Assembly (NCBI RefSeq): GCF_003086895.1
Contig: NZ_CP026004.1
Coordinates: 3,012,731-3,076,730, forward strand
DNA: 64,000 nt
From: Stenotrophomonas sp. ESTM1D_MKCIP4_1
GTDB lineage: Bacteria; Pseudomonadota; Gammaproteobacteria; Xanthomonadales; Xanthomonadaceae
Direction: 5' to 3'
Position numbers and translations under genes: made by a program. Every line of letters begins with the position of its first letter. The stretch's first letter is position 1. The notes below the pieces were generated by a model. It was not told the DNA's origin, ran no database searches, and was given only the letters and a program-made list of their open reading frames with translations. This document shows positions 26,555 through 35,577 of the stretch, one piece after another.

Positions 26555-27155
26555 CGGCAGCCTCCCTGGCGGCGTCGGCAGTGGGGGCCGGCACGCCGCA
26601 GCGTGCCAGCAGACGATCGGTATGAAGCAGCGGCAACCCCATGACACCGGAGTAGCTGCCGGAAAGGTGTTCGATCCAGCGTTCGGCCCCCCCCTGGATG
26701 GCATAGGCACCAGCCTTGTCCAGCGGCTCGCCGGTGGCCACGTAGGCGGCGATGTCCGCCGCACTGATCGGGGCGAAGGTCACCTCGGACACAACCAGCT
26801 CGCTGTCCTGCCCCGCCGCATCCACCACCACCACGGCGGTCATCACCTGGTGGGTGCGCCCGGCCAGCCGCGCCAGCATGGCCCGCGCAGCGGCCGCATC
26901 GGCCGGCTTGCCGAACACTTCGCCCTCCAGCACGACCTCGGTGTCCGAGCCCAGCACCCGCGCCTGCGGGTCGCTGGCCAGCACCCGGGCCAGGCCGGCG
27001 CGCGCCTTGTCGGCCGCCACGCGGCAGACGTAGTGTTCGGCGCTTTCGGCGGCCGCGCGCACCTCGGGCACCTCCAGGTCGAGGGCCTGGAAAGGGCGTC
27101 CGAGTCGGGCCAGCAGCTGGTTGCGTCGGGGGGAGCGGGAAGCAAGATAGAGCAT
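26547..27155 (-). CDS. Maf-type nucleoside triphosphate pyrophosphatase (YhdE-like)
   Basis: This 202-residue protein has ASRSPRR at residues 6-12, the acidic motif [18 protein letters not shown], the TFAPIS segment, and [11 protein letters not shown] near the C-terminus. Maf/YhdE enzymes hydrolyse dTTP, UTP or pseudo-UTP to monophosphates. Location directly before rng favours the YhdE subgroup. The start at 27155 gives the family N-terminus ([11 protein letters not shown]). Confidence 0.92.
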   Translation of the reverse strand: MLYLASRSPRRNQLLARLGRPFQALDLEVPEVRAAAESAEHYVCRVAADKARAGLARVLASDPQARVLGSDTEVVLEGEVFGKPADAAAARAMLARLAGRTHQVMTAVVVVDAAGQDSELVVSEVTFAPISAADIAAYVATGEPLDKAGAYAIQGGAERWIEHLSGSYSGVMGLPLLHTDRLLARCGVPAPTADAAREAADV

Positions 27156-27285
27156 CGGCACAGCATAACCTGAGGGCGCTGCCTGAATCGTCGGCAACCC
27201 CGCCCGGGATGCGTTCAACCCCGAACGGACTCACAGCGCGTTCATCGCTACGACACCACCCTCACCGCCACAACAAGGAGATCCC

Positions 27286-28023
27286 ATGCGCCGCACCGCC
27301 ACCCCGCTGCTGCTTGCCCTGTCCCTCGCTCTTGGAGCCTCGATGACCGCCCACGCCGCCCCGACGTCGCCGTCGATCGCCACCCCGGCCGAAGGCACCC
27401 TGCTGAACATTTCGGCCAATGCCGAGGCCACCCGCGTACCGGACGTGGCGACCCTGTCGGCCGGCGTTGTGACCCAGGCGGCCGACGGCAACAGCGCCAT
27501 GCGCCAGAACGCCCAGCAGATGGACAAGGTCCTGGCGGCGATCAAGGCCGCCGGCATCGCCGAGCGTGACGTGCAGACCAGCGGCGTCAGCCTCAACCCG
27601 CAGTACCGCTACGCCGACAACGAGGCACCGAAGATCACCGGCTACCAGGCCAGCAACACGGTCAGCCTGAAAGTTCGCGACATCGCCAAGCTGGGCAAGG
27701 TGCTCGATGCCCTGGCCGCCCAGGGCGCCAACCAGATCAACGGCCCGCAGTTCGAGATCGACCAGCCCGAGCCGGTCTATGACGAAGCCCGACTGGCAGC
27801 GCTGAAGAAGGCCCAGGCCCGTGCCCAGACCTATGCGACGTCGCTGGGCCTGCAGGTGCGCCGCATCGTCAGCATCTCCGAGAACAGCAACGGCGGCTTC
27901 CGCCCGATGCCGATGATGCGGGCCATGGCAGCGGGCGCCGCGATGGACAAGGCCACCCCGGTCGCACCGGGTGAATCGACCGTGTCGGTGAACCTGGACG
28001 TGGTGTTTGAACTGGGCCGCTGA
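27286..28023 (+). CDS. SIMPL domain-containing exported protein
   Basis: This 245-residue protein has a signal peptide (residues 1-24, MTAHAA). The SIMPL/DUF541 core (about 38-245) includes ISANAEATRVPDVATLSAGV and an extended GYQASNTVSLKVRDIAKLGKV. Family members (for example E. coli YggE, BP26) form periplasmic or envelope rings; the biochemical role is unclear. AAGGAG precedes the ATG at 27286. It is divergent from maf. Confidence 0.88.
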   Translation: MRRTATPLLLALSLALGASMTAHAAPTSPSIATPAEGTLLNISANAEATRVPDVATLSAGVVTQAADGNSAMRQNAQQMDKVLAAIKAAGIAERDVQTSGVSLNPQYRYADNEAPKITGYQASNTVSLKVRDIAKLGKVLDALAAQGANQINGPQFEIDQPEPVYDEARLAALKKAQARAQTYATSLGLQVRRIVSISENSNGGFRPMPMMRAMAAGAAMDKATPVAPGESTVSVNLDVVFELGR

Positions 28024-28059
28024 CGGCGGTTGCCGAGGGTAGATGCCACCTCTGCACAC

Positions 28060-28119
28060 GTAGATGCCAACCTTGGTTGGCACTGTCTGCCCACAGCGCC
28101 AACCAAGGTTGGCCACTAC
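28060..28119. repeat. Head-to-head SMAG pair
   Basis: A forward SMAG at 28060-28083 (GTAG, then ATGCCAACCTTGGTTGGCAC) and an inverted copy at 28096-28119 ending in CTAC are separated by 12 bp. Such dimers can fold into one larger cruciform. Confidence 0.85.
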
Positions 28120-28130
28120 CGGCACACAAG

Positions 28131-28162
28131 GCGGGGCCAACGCAGGTTGGCCCCGCTCTTTT
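28131..28162 (+). terminator. Hairpin terminator
   Basis: GCGGGGCCAAC and GTTGGCCCCGC form an 11-bp perfect stem with loop GCAG, followed by TCTTTTGT. It should end transcription from the SIMPL gene before the TonB-like gene. Confidence 0.8.
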
Positions 28163-28307
28163 GTATGAAGGCCAGCCCAATGGCGGTACCCCTGCCTCTA
28201 GGCAGTGGCCCGGCGCTGGCGCTAATGATGGACTGCCAGCCGCGTGCGGCAACCCCGATGGCGGCCCTGGTGCGTTGAGGACTTCGTCACTGGCATGGAG
28301 GTGGACC

Positions 28308-28967
28308 ATGGTTCGTACGTATCCCGTTGTACCGCTGCAGTTCGACCCCGCCCGCGTTGCCGCCTGGAGCGCGGCCATTGCCCTGCACCTGCTGGCCTTC
28401 CTGTTGCTGCTCATCCCGGCAACCTACCAGGCCATCACCGCCCTGCCCCGCGACACCACCGAGGTCAGGCTGATCCCCAAGGAACCGCCGAAGCCGCCGG
28501 AGCCGTTGCCGGTTGAGCCGAAGCAGGAAGTCGCCAGGGTCGTGCCCAAGCCGCAGGCCACCCCGACCGTGGTCCCGCCGCTGCCTGCCCCGACGGCCAC
28601 ACTCGAAGAAGCCCAGGGCATCGTCCTGCCGGCCGCCGAACCGGCCCCGGTCGAGGCGGCGCCCAGCCTGGCCCCCTCCACGCCCATGGCGGGGATACAA
28701 CTGCAGTACCGCAGCGCCCCGCCGCCGGCCTACCCGATCGCGGCCCTGCGCAACCATGAGCAGGGCACGGTGCTGCTGCGGGTCGAGGTGGACCCCAGCG
28801 GCCAGCCGGTGAACGTCAGCATCGAGCGCAGCAGTGGTTCGCGCAGCCTGGACCAGGCCGCGCGCCAGCAGGTCCTGCGTCACTGGCGCTTCGTGCCGGC
28901 CGAACGTGACGGCGTGGCGGTGCCCGCCATCGGCATGGTGCCGGTGCAGTTCTCCCTGCCGGGCTGA
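28308..28967 (+). CDS. TonB family energy transducer
   Basis: This 219-residue protein has one N-terminal membrane helix (about 17-40), a Pro/Glu/Lys-rich periplasmic spacer (PKEPPKPPEPLPVEPKQEV) and a C-terminal TonB domain (about 132-219; PPPAYPIAALRNHEQGTVLL and HWRFVPAERDG). TonB passes proton-motive energy to outer-membrane receptors. The ATG at 28308 follows GGAGG. It sits directly upstream of a TonB-dependent receptor gene; ExbB/ExbD are not nearby, so it would rely on proteins encoded elsewhere. Confidence 0.88.
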   Translation: MVRTYPVVPLQFDPARVAAWSAAIALHLLAFLLLLIPATYQAITALPRDTTEVRLIPKEPPKPPEPLPVEPKQEVARVVPKPQATPTVVPPLPAPTATLEEAQGIVLPAAEPAPVEAAPSLAPSTPMAGIQLQYRSAPPPAYPIAALRNHEQGTVLLRVEVDPSGQPVNVSIERSSGSRSLDQAARQQVLRHWRFVPAERDGVAVPAIGMVPVQFSLPG

Positions 28968-29182
28968 AGCCCGTGCCGGCCCGGCGCGCTGCCGGGCCGG
29001 CAACACCCGTTTCGCACCCCGTCAATAGCCGTTCGCGACAAAACATTTCGCTTCGGTCGAAAGATCGTTACGAATTCAGTAAAACTTCACAGCTTCGTCA
29101 CCTGCGAGAAACCTAGATTGTGGCGTCCCGGACACCCGGTGACAGCCCTCAATGCTCGAGTTTTCCAGTCAGGAGAGAAGCT

Positions 29183-31972
29183 GTGAAACACCCGATCCAA
29201 CGGCCCGCCAGCCGCCGCCAAAACCACCTGGCATCATCCATCACCCATATCCTCGCTGGCGGCACTCTGCTGCTGGCCGGCGCCGCGGTCTCCTCCTCTG
29301 CCTTTGCACAGGAACAGGCCACCAATCTCGACCGCATCACGGTCACCGGCTCGAACATCCCGCGCACCAACACCGAAACACCGTCCCCGGTGCAGGTGGT
29401 GACCCGCCAGGAAATCGATCGCACCGGCAAGACCACGGTCGCCGAATACCTGCAGACGCTGACCGCCGACGGCGCCGGCTCCATTCCCAAGACCTTCGGC
29501 AACGGCTTCGCCGGTGGCGGCGCGGGCATTTCGCTGCGCGGCCTCGGCGCGGGTTCGACGCTGGTGCTGTTGAACGGCCGCCGCATGGCGACCTACGGCC
29601 TGGCCGATGACGGCCAGAAGGTATTCACCGATCTGAGCACCATCCCGCTTGATGCCGTCGAGCGCGTGGAAGTGCTGAAGGACGGCGCCTCGGCCATCTA
29701 CGGTTCCGATGCGATCGCCGGCGTGGTCAACATCATCCTGCGCAGCGACTTCCAGGGCGCCATCCTGCGCGGTTCCTACGGCGTGTCCGGCGACGGCGAT
29801 GGCGATGCCAAGAAGGCCACCCTGACGGCCGGTACCGGCGACCTCTCCAGCGATGGCTGGAATGCGTTCTTCAGCCTGGACGTCGGCAAGACCGATGCCA
29901 TCAAGATCAGCGACCGCAAGAACCGCAAGTGGATCGGCACCGGCGATATTCGCCGCTGGGGCTACGATGCCGCCGATGCGCAGTTCCTCGGTGGCGCCTA
30001 CCTGTCCGGCGGCACCGCGGGCGGCACCGGCCCGAATGGTTCGGTGTTCAACACCGCTGGCCAGCTGGTCGCCCTGCCGGGCTGTGCCGGGCTGAGCACC
30101 ATCCCGGGCCAGACCGATGCCACCGCCCAGGCACAGGGCTGCCTGTGGGATCCGGCGCAGCAGTTCCGTGACCTGAGCCCGGAAGAGAAGTACGTCAACG
30201 TGTTCGGTCGCGCCAGCTTCGCCTTCGGTGAAGGCGGTGAGGTCTACACCGAGATCGGCTACTCGAAGAAGGAAACCATCTTCAGCAATACGCCGTCCGG
30301 CGTCTCCGGCGGCTGGGGCTACCCCGGCGGTCCGGTCAATGCCAACAGCGGCCCCGGTGCGACCACGCTGTACGCCGGCCACCCGGACAACCCGCTCCCC
30401 TACGCCGCGCGCCTGCGCTACAGCGCCTGGGACGTGGGCCCGCGCGTGACCAACAACACCAACGAGTTCAACCGCTTCCTGGCCGGCGTCAAGGGCAACT
30501 GGGGTGAGTGGAGCTACGACACTGCCTACCTGCATTCGGGCACCGATCTGGTCAACAAGCGTACCGGCTTCCTGCGCTACAGCTCCGTGCTGTGTGCGCT
30601 GGGCAACCCGAACTGCGCCGGCGGCACGTGGCGTATCGGTGACAATGCCGGCCTCAACTCGCAGGCGCTGTACGACTACATTTCGCCGACCATCAGCGCC
30701 CGCGCCAAGTCCAGCCTGGACATGTTCGACTTCACCATCTCGCGCAGCCTGATGGACCTCAAGGGCGGCCCGCTGGGCCTGGCCTTCGGTACCGAGTGGC
30801 GCAAGACCAGCAACAGCCTGACCCCGCAGACCTACACCGACGTGGGTGACATCATCGGCCTGGGCTACTCGGCCTATGACGGCACCCAGAACGTGTACGC
30901 CGGCTACGCCGAACTGTCCGCACCGGTGCTGGAATCGCTGGAACTGTCGGCCGCCGTGCGTTACGACAAGTACGAAAGCGGTGAAGGCAAGGCCACGCCG
31001 AAGCTGGGCGTGAAGTGGACCCCGGCCGACTGGATCGCCCTGCGCGCCAGCTACGCCGAAGGCTTCCGCGCGCCGAACCCGGCCGAAAACGGTGACGGTG
31101 GCCTGGCCGCCTTCTCCAACGCCCGCGATCCGGTGCGCTGCGCCATCGATCCGGCCAACGAGTGCACCGCGCGCTCGGTGGCGATCATCACCCGCCCGAA
31201 CCCGGACCTGAAGCCGGAAGAGTCCAAGAGCTACTCGGTGGGTATCGTGCTGCAGCCGACCTCCACCACCTCGCTGACCGTTGACGCTTGGGAAATCAAG
31301 CGCACCAACGAAATCGCCCAGGGCAGCACCGCCGACGCGATCGCTGCAGGCAACGTGCTGCGTGATTCCAACAACATCGGCGGCGTGGCCAACAGCGGCA
31401 CCATCCTGGCCGTCAACACCGGCTACGTGAATGCCAACTCCTCGCGCGTCCGCGGTATCGATACCGACGTGCGCCAGACCTTCGATCTCGGTCCGGGCCA
31501 GCTGGAAATGGACCTGCAGTGGAGCCACATCCTGAAGTTCGAGCGTACCGAGGGTGATACCACCGTCGACTACGTCGGCACCCACGGCAACTGCGACGTG
31601 ACCAACTGCATCGGTACGCCGCAGGACAAGATCAACTTCGGCACCACCTGGAAGCAGGGCGCATGGAGCGTCAGCGGTGTGGTGAACTACATCGACAGCA
31701 TGGAGAACAAGGACCGCCGCGGTGGCGACTACCTGGCGTTCTATGAAGACGGTACGCCGGTGGAGAAGATCTCCTCCTTCACCACCTTCGATCTGTCCGG
31801 TCGCTGGAACATCACCGACGCCTTCGAGCTGAACGCTTCGGTGCAGAACGTGTTCGACCGCATTGCGCCGCTCGACCCCAGCACCTACGGCGCGGTCAAC
31901 TACAACCCGCTGCACTTCAGCGGTGCGATTGGCCGCTACTTCACCGTCGGCGCCAAGTACACCTTCAAGTAA
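29183..31972 (+). CDS. TonB-dependent outer-membrane receptor
   Basis: This 929-residue protein has a signal peptide (about 20-46, ending SSSAFAQ), a plug domain (about 53-165; ITVTGSNIPRTN, YLQTLTADG, VERVEVLKDGASAIYGSDAIAGVVN) and a large beta-barrel ending in aromatic GAKYTFK. The GTG at 29183 is chosen because AGGAGAG lies just upstream. The substrate is unknown; the sequence resembles the large Xanthomonadaceae receptor group often linked to plant carbohydrates or peptides. No regulator or hydrolase lies beside it. A TonB-like gene precedes it. Confidence 0.92.
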   Translation: MKHPIQRPASRRQNHLASSITHILAGGTLLLAGAAVSSSAFAQEQATNLDRITVTGSNIPRTNTETPSPVQVVTRQEIDRTGKTTVAEYLQTLTADGAGSIPKTFGNGFAGGGAGISLRGLGAGSTLVLLNGRRMATYGLADDGQKVFTDLSTIPLDAVERVEVLKDGASAIYGSDAIAGVVNIILRSDFQGAILRGSYGVSGDGDGDAKKATLTAGTGDLSSDGWNAFFSLDVGKTDAIKISDRKNRKWIGTGDIRRWGYDAADAQFLGGAYLSGGTAGGTGPNGSVFNTAGQLVALPGCAGLSTIPGQTDATAQAQGCLWDPAQQFRDLSPEEKYVNVFGRASFAFGEGGEVYTEIGYSKKETIFSNTPSGVSGGWGYPGGPVNANSGPGATTLYAGHPDNPLPYAARLRYSAWDVGPRVTNNTNEFNRFLAGVKGNWGEWSYDTAYLHSGTDLVNKRTGFLRYSSVLCALGNPNCAGGTWRIGDNAGLNSQALYDYISPTISARAKSSLDMFDFTISRSLMDLKGGPLGLAFGTEWRKTSNSLTPQTYTDVGDIIGLGYSAYDGTQNVYAGYAELSAPVLESLELSAAVRYDKYESGEGKATPKLGVKWTPADWIALRASYAEGFRAPNPAENGDGGLAAFSNARDPVRCAIDPANECTARSVAIITRPNPDLKPEESKSYSVGIVLQPTSTTSLTVDAWEIKRTNEIAQGSTADAIAAGNVLRDSNNIGGVANSGTILAVNTGYVNANSSRVRGIDTDVRQTFDLGPGQLEMDLQWSHILKFERTEGDTTVDYVGTHGNCDVTNCIGTPQDKINFGTTWKQGAWSVSGVVNYIDSMENKDRRGGDYLAFYEDGTPVEKISSFTTFDLSGRWNITDAFELNASVQNVFDRIAPLDPSTYGAVNYNPLHFSGAIGRYFTVGAKYTFK

Positions 31973-31991
31973 TCAAAGGCGCGTCACCTGC

Positions 31992-32025
31992 AAAGGCCCG
32001 GGCCCCTGCCCGGGCCTTTGCTTTT
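31992..32025 (+). terminator. Rho-independent terminator
   Basis: AAAGGCCCGGGC and GCCCGGGCCTTT form a 12-bp perfect stem with loop CCCT, followed by GCTTTTG, 19 bp after the receptor gene stop. Confidence 0.88.
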
Positions 32026-32076
32026 GCGCTCACATCGCAGCGGTCAGGATGTAGGCCCTGCCCAAGGGAATGGCAC

Positions 32077-33498
32077 ATGGCAGCTGCTTCGCAACGACTT
32101 GGCCTGGCTGCGCTGACCGCCCTGGTGGTCGGCTCGATGGTGGGTGCCGGCATCTTCTCGCTGCCACAGAATGTCGCACGCAGTGCCGGACCGGCCGCGG
32201 CCCTGATCGGCTGGGCGCTCAGCGGTGCGGGCATCCTGATGCTGGCCTTCGTATTCCAGGCACTGGCCAACCGCCGCCCCGATCTGGACACCGGCATCTA
32301 CGCCTATGCCCGCGCAGGCTTCGGCAACTACATCGGCTTTTCCGCCGCGTGGGGCTACTGGGTCGCCTCCGTGCTGGGCAACGCCAGTTTCTTTGTGTTG
32401 ATCTTCAGTGGCCTGGGCCACTTCATGCCCGTGTTCGGCGTAGGCAACACGCCGGCCGCCGTGGCCGCTTCTTCACTGCTGCTGTGGACGGTACACCTGC
32501 TGGTACTGCGCGGGCTGCGGACTGCCGCGCTCGTGAATGGCCTGGTGACCGTGGCCAAGCTGGTCCCCATCGCTTTGTTCCTGGTGCTGGCCGCCGGCGC
32601 CTTCCGCATGGACGTGTTCCGTGCTGATTTCTTCGGTACGCCTGCAATGGGCGATCTCGGCACGCAACTGCGCGGCATGATGCTGGTCACCGTGTGGGTG
32701 TTCATCGGCATTGAAGGCGCCAGCATCTACTCGCGGCGTGCTGCCCGCCGCGCCGATGTTGGCCGGGCCACGGTCATCGGTTTTGTCGGCGTGTGGCTGC
32801 TGCTGGTGCTGGTCAGCCTGCTGTCGATGGGCGTGCTGTCGCAGGCCCGACTGGCCGCGCTGCCGAACCCTTCGATGGCCTACGTGCTTCGCGCCATCGT
32901 CGGCGAATGGGGGGCGACTGTGATCATCATCGGCTCGATCATTTCGGTGCTCGGCGCGCTGCTGGCCTGGGTGCTGCTGTGCGCCGAAGTGCTGTATGCC
33001 GCGGCGGGCGACGGCACCATGCCGGCCTTTCTCGGCCGCGAAAACGCACGCGGCGTACCGGCCAACGCGCTGTGGCTGAGCAATGGCCTGATCCAGCTTT
33101 TCCTTCTGCTGGTGTTGTTCAATTCGGGCAGCTACACCAGCCTGGTCCTGCTGGCCGCATCGATGAGCCTGGTGCCTTACTTCCTGTCGGCCGCGTTCGG
33201 CGTGCAACTGGCCTGGCGCGGCCATGCCTATGCGGGCGAGCCCGGCGTGCGCTGGCGTGATTTCGGCATCGCCCTGCTGGCCAGCCTCTATGCACTGTGG
33301 CTGGTCTATGCGGGCGGTCTGGACAACCTGCTGCTGTCGGTGCTGCTGTACGTGCCCGGCGTGGCACTGTTCGCACTGACCCGCCGCCAGCACGGGCAGC
33401 CGGTGTTCACGCGCTGGGAGTGGGTGCTGTTCGGCGCGGTCGTGGCTGTAGCGATCGCCACGCTGGTGGCGTTCTGGCGCGGAACATGGGGGTTGTAG
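32077..33498 (+). CDS. Amino acid permease (APA family, ArcD/arginine-ornithine type)
   Basis: This 473-residue protein has about 12-13 membrane helices. The N-terminal motif is LGLAALTALVVGSMVGAGIF, followed by ARSAGPAAALIGW, the APC-superfamily helix-1 signature. MMLVTVWVFIGIEGASIYSRRA is typical of the basic amino acid/polyamine antiporter branch (arginine:ornithine, lysine, histidine:histamine). No arginine deiminase genes are adjacent, so the substrate remains open. The stop codon TAG (33496-33498) is the TAG of a SMAG head. Confidence 0.82.
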   Translation: MAAASQRLGLAALTALVVGSMVGAGIFSLPQNVARSAGPAAALIGWALSGAGILMLAFVFQALANRRPDLDTGIYAYARAGFGNYIGFSAAWGYWVASVLGNASFFVLIFSGLGHFMPVFGVGNTPAAVAASSLLLWTVHLLVLRGLRTAALVNGLVTVAKLVPIALFLVLAAGAFRMDVFRADFFGTPAMGDLGTQLRGMMLVTVWVFIGIEGASIYSRRAARRADVGRATVIGFVGVWLLLVLVSLLSMGVLSQARLAALPNPSMAYVLRAIVGEWGATVIIIGSIISVLGALLAWVLLCAEVLYAAAGDGTMPAFLGRENARGVPANALWLSNGLIQLFLLLVLFNSGSYTSLVLLAASMSLVPYFLSAAFGVQLAWRGHAYAGEPGVRWRDFGIALLASLYALWLVYAGGLDNLLLSVLLYVPGVALFALTRRQHGQPVFTRWEWVLFGAVVAVAIATLVAFWRGTWGL

Positions 33499-33755
33499 CG
33501 TCGAGCTTGCTCGATTGGCCTTTTGTAGAGTCGAGCTTGCTCGACTGGCCGTTCCGCGGCAGCCGAGCATGGCTCGGCTCTACAAGAACCAAAGCAGTCG
33601 AGCAAGCTCGACTCTACAAGAGCCAAAGCAGCCGAGCATGGCTCGGCTCTACAAGAACCAAAGCAGTCGAGCAAGCTCGACTCTACAAGAGCCAAAGCAG
33701 CCGAGCATGGCTCGGCTCTACAAGAGCCAAAGCAGTCGAGCAAGCTCGACTCTAC
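33495..33755. repeat. Array of eight SMAG palindromes with 69-bp super-repeat
   Basis: Two forward units (33495-33516, 33525-33546) are followed by six inverted units (33561, 33596, 33630, 33665, 33699, 33734). These alternate between the AGCCGAGCATGGCTCGGCTCTAC-type core and AGTCGAGCAAGCTCGACTCT plus AC. Spacers are AAGAACCAAAGC or AAGAGCCAAAGC. The alternating dimer repeats with a 69-bp period (33561, 33630, 33699). The stretch from the permease stop to tRNA-Asn holds no gene. Confidence 0.9.
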
Positions 33756-33765
33756 GGAGAGCCAA

Positions 33766-33800
33766 ACAAAAAAAACCTGCATCTTGCGATGCAGGTTTTC
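33766..33800 (-). terminator. Terminator of tRNA-Asn
   Basis: On the minus strand AAAACCTGCATC and GATGCAGGTTTT form a 12-bp perfect stem with a 4-nt loop, followed by an eight-T run. It lies just downstream of the tRNA. Confidence 0.9.
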
Positions 33801-33805
33801 AAAGG

Positions 33806-33882
33806 TGGCGCCCGAAGTTGGACTCGAACCAACGACCCCCTGATTAACAGTCAAGTGCTCTAACCGGCTGAGCTATTCGGGC
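33806..33882 (-). tRNA. tRNA-Asn (GTT)
   Basis: The cloverleaf is complete: acceptor stem GCCCGAA/TTCGGGC, D-arm GCTC..GAGC, anticodon loop CTGTTAA with anticodon GTT, T-loop TTCGAGT, discriminator G and encoded CCA (33806-33808). TATACT, a likely -10 box, lies at 33891-33896 inside the end of rlmH. Confidence 0.97.
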
Positions 33883-33904
33883 AGACGACTAGTATAACCA
33901 CTCT

Positions 33905-34375
33905 TCACGCGCGATGGTAGGGGTGATTGGCAATCATTGCTGCCGCCCGATACAACTGCTCGGCCACCACCAGCCGCACCAGCATGTGCGGCAGCGTCAG
34001 CGGGCCGATCGACCATTTTTCATCGGCCAACGCCGACACCTCGGGCGAGTGCCCTTCCGGGCCACCGATCAGGAACGCCAGGTCCCTGCCCTGCCCGCGC
34101 CAGTGTTCCAGGCGCTGGGCCAGCTGTTCGGAACTGAGCTGGCGTCCCGGCACATCCAATGCCACCACGTAGGCATTCTTCGGCAGCGCGGCGATCACCC
34201 GCTTGCCTTCGTCCTCAGTGGCGCGGCGCGCATCGCGGCCCTTGCCACGAAGGCCCGGCTCGATTTCCACCAGCTCGAACGGCAGCCAGTGCGACAGCCG
34301 CTTCTGGTACTCGGCAAAGCCCTGCGCAACCCAGCTGGGTGCGCGTTCACCGGTGGCGATCAGGCGCGCTTTCAT
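33905..34375 (-). CDS. rlmH: 23S rRNA pseudouridine-1915 N3-methyltransferase RlmH
   Basis: This 156-residue SPOUT methyltransferase has the knot motifs FLIGGPEGHSPEV and WSIGPLTLPHMLVRLVVAEQLYRA. It methylates pseudouridine 1915 of 23S rRNA on assembled 70S ribosomes. The start (MKARLIATGERAPSWV) matches the family; the 3' end of rsfS lies 64 bp upstream. Together with rsfS it forms the usual rsfS-rlmH pair. Confidence 0.95.
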   Translation of the reverse strand: MKARLIATGERAPSWVAQGFAEYQKRLSHWLPFELVEIEPGLRGKGRDARRATEDEGKRVIAALPKNAYVVALDVPGRQLSSEQLAQRLEHWRGQGRDLAFLIGGPEGHSPEVSALADEKWSIGPLTLPHMLVRLVVAEQLYRAAAMIANHPYHRA

Positions 34376-34439
34376 CTCTGGCATCTCCAAAACGTCGACG
34401 GCGCCATCGGCGCCGTCGAAGGGTGCATCAACGCGTGGC

Positions 34440-34850
34440 TCAGGCCACTTCGTCGTCGCTGGGCGGCGGCTGGTCACCGACGGTCCACAGACGCTCGAGC
34501 GCATAGAACTCGCGCACGCGCGGCAGCATGACGTGGACGATGACATCGCCCAGGTCCACCAGCACCCACTCGGCTTCACGCTCGCCTTCCACGCCCAGCG
34601 GCATCACATCGATGTTCTTGGCGAAGCGCACCACTTCATCGGCGATGGACTTGACGTGGCGGGTCGAGGTGCCCGAAACGACGATCATGTAGTCGGCAAC
34701 GCTGGACCGGCCGCGTACGTCGATCTCGACCAGGTCCTTGGCCTTCAGGTCTTCGGTGGCTTGGCGGACGCTGGCCAGCAGTTCCGGCACGGAGGGCGGC
34801 GGGCTGGGCAGATCGACCTTGATGGTCTGGGGCTGGGTCTGGTTGCTCAA
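34440..34850 (-). CDS. rsfS: Ribosomal silencing factor RsfS
   Basis: This 136-residue protein has the family core LKAKDLVEIDVRGRSSVADYMIVVSGTSTRHVKSIADEV and GEREAEWVLVDLGDVIVHVMLP. RsfS binds L14 (uL14) and blocks subunit joining in starvation. The start is TTG at 34850 (SNQTQPQT); no ATG or GTG is available in frame upstream. The acidic C-terminus (PPPSDDEVA) is typical. Confidence 0.93.
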   Translation of the reverse strand: MSNQTQPQTIKVDLPSPPPSVPELLASVRQATEDLKAKDLVEIDVRGRSSVADYMIVVSGTSTRHVKSIADEVVRFAKNIDVMPLGVEGEREAEWVLVDLGDVIVHVMLPRVREFYALERLWTVGDQPPPSDDEVA

Positions 34851-34908
34851 AGTGGATCGACTCGATAAACGTGGGGGCGATTATACGGGCAAGGCGCGCC
34901 GACGCCAT

Positions 34909-35574
34909 TCACGGCGCAGTGGCGCGGTACAGGCGGTGCTCGGCCACGTAGTCGGCCACGGCCGGCGGCAGCATGGCCCGCCAGGGTCCGGCCGCCGCAA
35001 TCTGACTGCGGACGGCGCTGGCCGATTCGTCGCGCAGGGGCTGGTGCAGGCGCAGCACGCGCCCGGCCGGGCTGGCGAACAGGGCCTGCTCGCTGTCGCA
35101 CCAGCGCCCTTCCAGCGCCTGGCCGAGCTCGCCGGCAACCGCATCGCGCAGCGCGCTGCCGGGGCGCTCGGCCACGATGAAGTGGGCAAGGCCAAACAGT
35201 GCCTGCCATTCATGCCAGGCCGGCAGGGCCAGCAGGCTGTCGGCACCGACCAGCCAAGCCAGTGGACGGCTGGGGCCCAGCGCGGCGCGCAGCTCGCGCA
35301 GGGTATCCACGGTGTAGGACGGGCGGCCCGGATCACGTGCGGCCCGGTCCAGTTCACGCCGGTCCAGCAGCAGCCCGGGCTCATCGCCGATGGCCAGCGA
35401 CAGCATGTGGCAGCGTTGTTCGGCGGTGGCGCCCGGCGCGGCACGATGCGGCGGGTCGGCGGCCGGCAGCATGCGCACGGCCACCTGCAGTTCGTCGCGC
35501 GCGGCGCGTGCGATGGCCAGATGGCCCAGGTGCACCGGATCGAAGGTGCCCCCGTAATAGATCCGCAGGCTCAT
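34909..35574 (-). CDS. nadD: Nicotinate-nucleotide adenylyltransferase
   Basis: This 221-residue enzyme has the nucleotidyltransferase motif YYGGTFDPVHLGHL (residues 6-19) and SASAVRSQI near the C-terminus (the ISSTxIR-type motif). It makes NaAD from NaMN and ATP in NAD synthesis. The holA stop immediately precedes an in-frame GTG (35577) and the ATG (35574); the ATG is preferred. Order holA-nadD-rsfS-rlmH is conserved. Confidence 0.94.
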   Translation of the reverse strand: MSLRIYYGGTFDPVHLGHLAIARAARDELQVAVRMLPAADPPHRAAPGATAEQRCHMLSLAIGDEPGLLLDRRELDRAARDPGRPSYTVDTLRELRAALGPSRPLAWLVGADSLLALPAWHEWQALFGLAHFIVAERPGSALRDAVAGELGQALEGRWCDSEQALFASPAGRVLRLHQPLRDESASAVRSQIAAAGPWRAMLPPAVADYVAEHRLYRATAP

Positions 35575-35577
35575 CAC

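Noticed and set aside
21164..26644. Very long open frame on the plus strand opposite yhdP and rng
   Set aside because: The minus strand encodes two recognisable proteins with all family motifs; the opposite frame is open only because of high third-position GC and shows no domain.
29234..31915. Minus-strand frame of almost 900 codons opposite the TonB-dependent receptor
   Set aside because: It mirrors the receptor gene and has no signal peptide or domain.
33495..33755. CRISPR-like array
   Set aside because: Repeats are palindromic SMAG units with near-identical short spacers in mixed orientation, and there are no cas genes.
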